A stretch of DNA of 64,000 bases, taken from JALORV01 sp963707445 (GTDB taxonomy: Bacteria > Pseudomonadota > Gammaproteobacteria > Burkholderiales > Burkholderiaceae_F). A program made the translations under genes and the position numbers. This document shows, one piece after another, positions 63,598 through 64,000 of the stretch (positions are counted from its first letter, which is position 1; each line of letters begins with the position of its first letter). The notes under the pieces were generated by a model. It saw nothing but the letters and a program-made list of their open reading frames with translations, was not told the DNA's origin and made no database searches. The DNA is taken from contig CAVPPW010000026.1 in NCBI GenBank assembly GCA_963707445.1, forward strand, positions 1-64,000, given 5' to 3'.

Positions 63598-64000
63598 ATG
63601 AGCACCGTGCTCGTCATCGGAGCGTCGCGCGGCATCGGCCTCGAGTTCGTGCGCCAGTACACGGCGGACGGCGCGCGCGTCATCGCGACCGTGCGCCGTG
63701 CCGAGGACACGGCCAGACTGCGCGAGCTCGGCGCCAAGCCGCTGATGCTCGACGTGCTCGACGAAGCGGCGGTCGCGCAGTTCGGCGCGCAGCTGCACGG
63801 CGAAAAGCTCGATGTCGCGATCTACAACGCCGGTGTCTACGGACCGCGCACCACTGCGATCGCCGCACCCGGCGGCCTCGACTTCGACAGCGTGATGCAC
63901 ACCAACGTGCGCGCGCCGATGCAGCTGATCCCGCAGCTGGTGCCGGCGCTGGCCGCCACCGGCGGCAAGCTGGCGCTGGTTTCGAGCCGCATGGGCTCGA
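63598..64000 (+). CDS. SDR family oxidoreductase, partial (cut by window end)
   Basis: The first 134 residues of a short-chain dehydrogenase. The cofactor motif is VIGASRGIGLEF, followed by LMLDVLDEAAV, the NAG motif YNAGVYGPRT and LALVSSRMGS, where the window ends before the catalytic Tyr. This C-factor/sniffer-like subfamily has small substrates or a signalling role. The stop lies beyond the window. Confidence 0.85.
   Translation, partial: MSTVLVIGASRGIGLEFVRQYTADGARVIATVRRAEDTARLRELGAKPLMLDVLDEAAVAQFGAQLHGEKLDVAIYNAGVYGPRTTAIAAPGGLDFDSVMHTNVRAPMQLIPQLVPALAATGGKLALVSSRMGS

Overview
The window reads as about 64 kb of chromosome from a high-GC betaproteobacterium, most likely Burkholderiales. 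The support is inferential: a PhaM-type PHA-granule protein, a Bug-type tripartite tricarboxylate transporter (TTT), the argS / SPOR protein / dsbA / SDR gene order, a LiuR-type operator and G/C-ending codons throughout. No rRNA, tRNA, CRISPR array or insertion sequence was recognised. Many conserved genes are broken by single-base indels, yet every family motif reappears in a neighbouring frame. I therefore annotate them as single genes and treat the indels as probable sequence errors. They cluster at 16.5-26.4 kb, 43-44.9 kb and 47.8-56.4 kb.

0-11.3 kb is mixed metabolism: a one-chain indolepyruvate ferredoxin oxidoreductase, a DUF3108 envelope protein, a fumarylacetoacetate-hydrolase family enzyme, PhaM, an MFS carrier, an SDR, an exported glutathione-peroxidase-like protein and a CbbR-like LysR regulator. 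11.5-26.6 kb is an oxalate/formate region. It holds a TTT transporter (tctC-tctB-tctA) followed by a cytidylate-kinase-like/BON protein, a Crp/Fnr-type regulator on the opposite strand, and then oxalyl-CoA decarboxylase, formyl-CoA transferase, an ADP-forming acyl-CoA synthetase and a two-subunit NAD-dependent formate dehydrogenase with a fused NuoE-NuoF beta chain. Two TTGAC-N4-GTCAA palindromes, one before tctC and one between the regulator and oxc, tie transporter and pathway into one probable regulon. A remnant of a glutathione peroxidase gene lies at the right edge.

26.6-42.5 kb is nearly free of indels and mostly housekeeping: folE2, a di-iron protein, an asparaginase, a spermidine-synthase-like lipoprotein, oligopeptidase B, a VOC protein, argS, a SPOR protein, dsbA, an SDR, a His-rich lipoprotein, a GFA protein, a thioesterase, MetC and a metallo-beta-lactamase-fold hydrolase. 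42.5-47.1 kb carries a LiuR-like MerR regulator, recQ, a small membrane protein, a thioesterase and isovaleryl-CoA dehydrogenase. LiuR-type operators (TTGACGT-N2-ACGTCAA) lie before the hydrolase/MetC pair and before the thioesterase/liuA pair.

47.2-57.5 kb is one long operon: an ABC importer (binding protein, two permeases, a tiny membrane protein, two ATPases), then dhaL, dhaM, its own HPr and enzyme I, an unnamed helix-turn-helix-like protein and dhaK. Import by ATP hydrolysis appears to be coupled to PEP-driven phosphorylation of dihydroxyacetone through a private phosphorelay. 57.5-64 kb has a thioesterase, an ASCH protein, a GNAT acetyltransferase, two LysE-family exporters flanking aceK and an acetyl-CoA acetyltransferase, and the start of an SDR cut by the window end.
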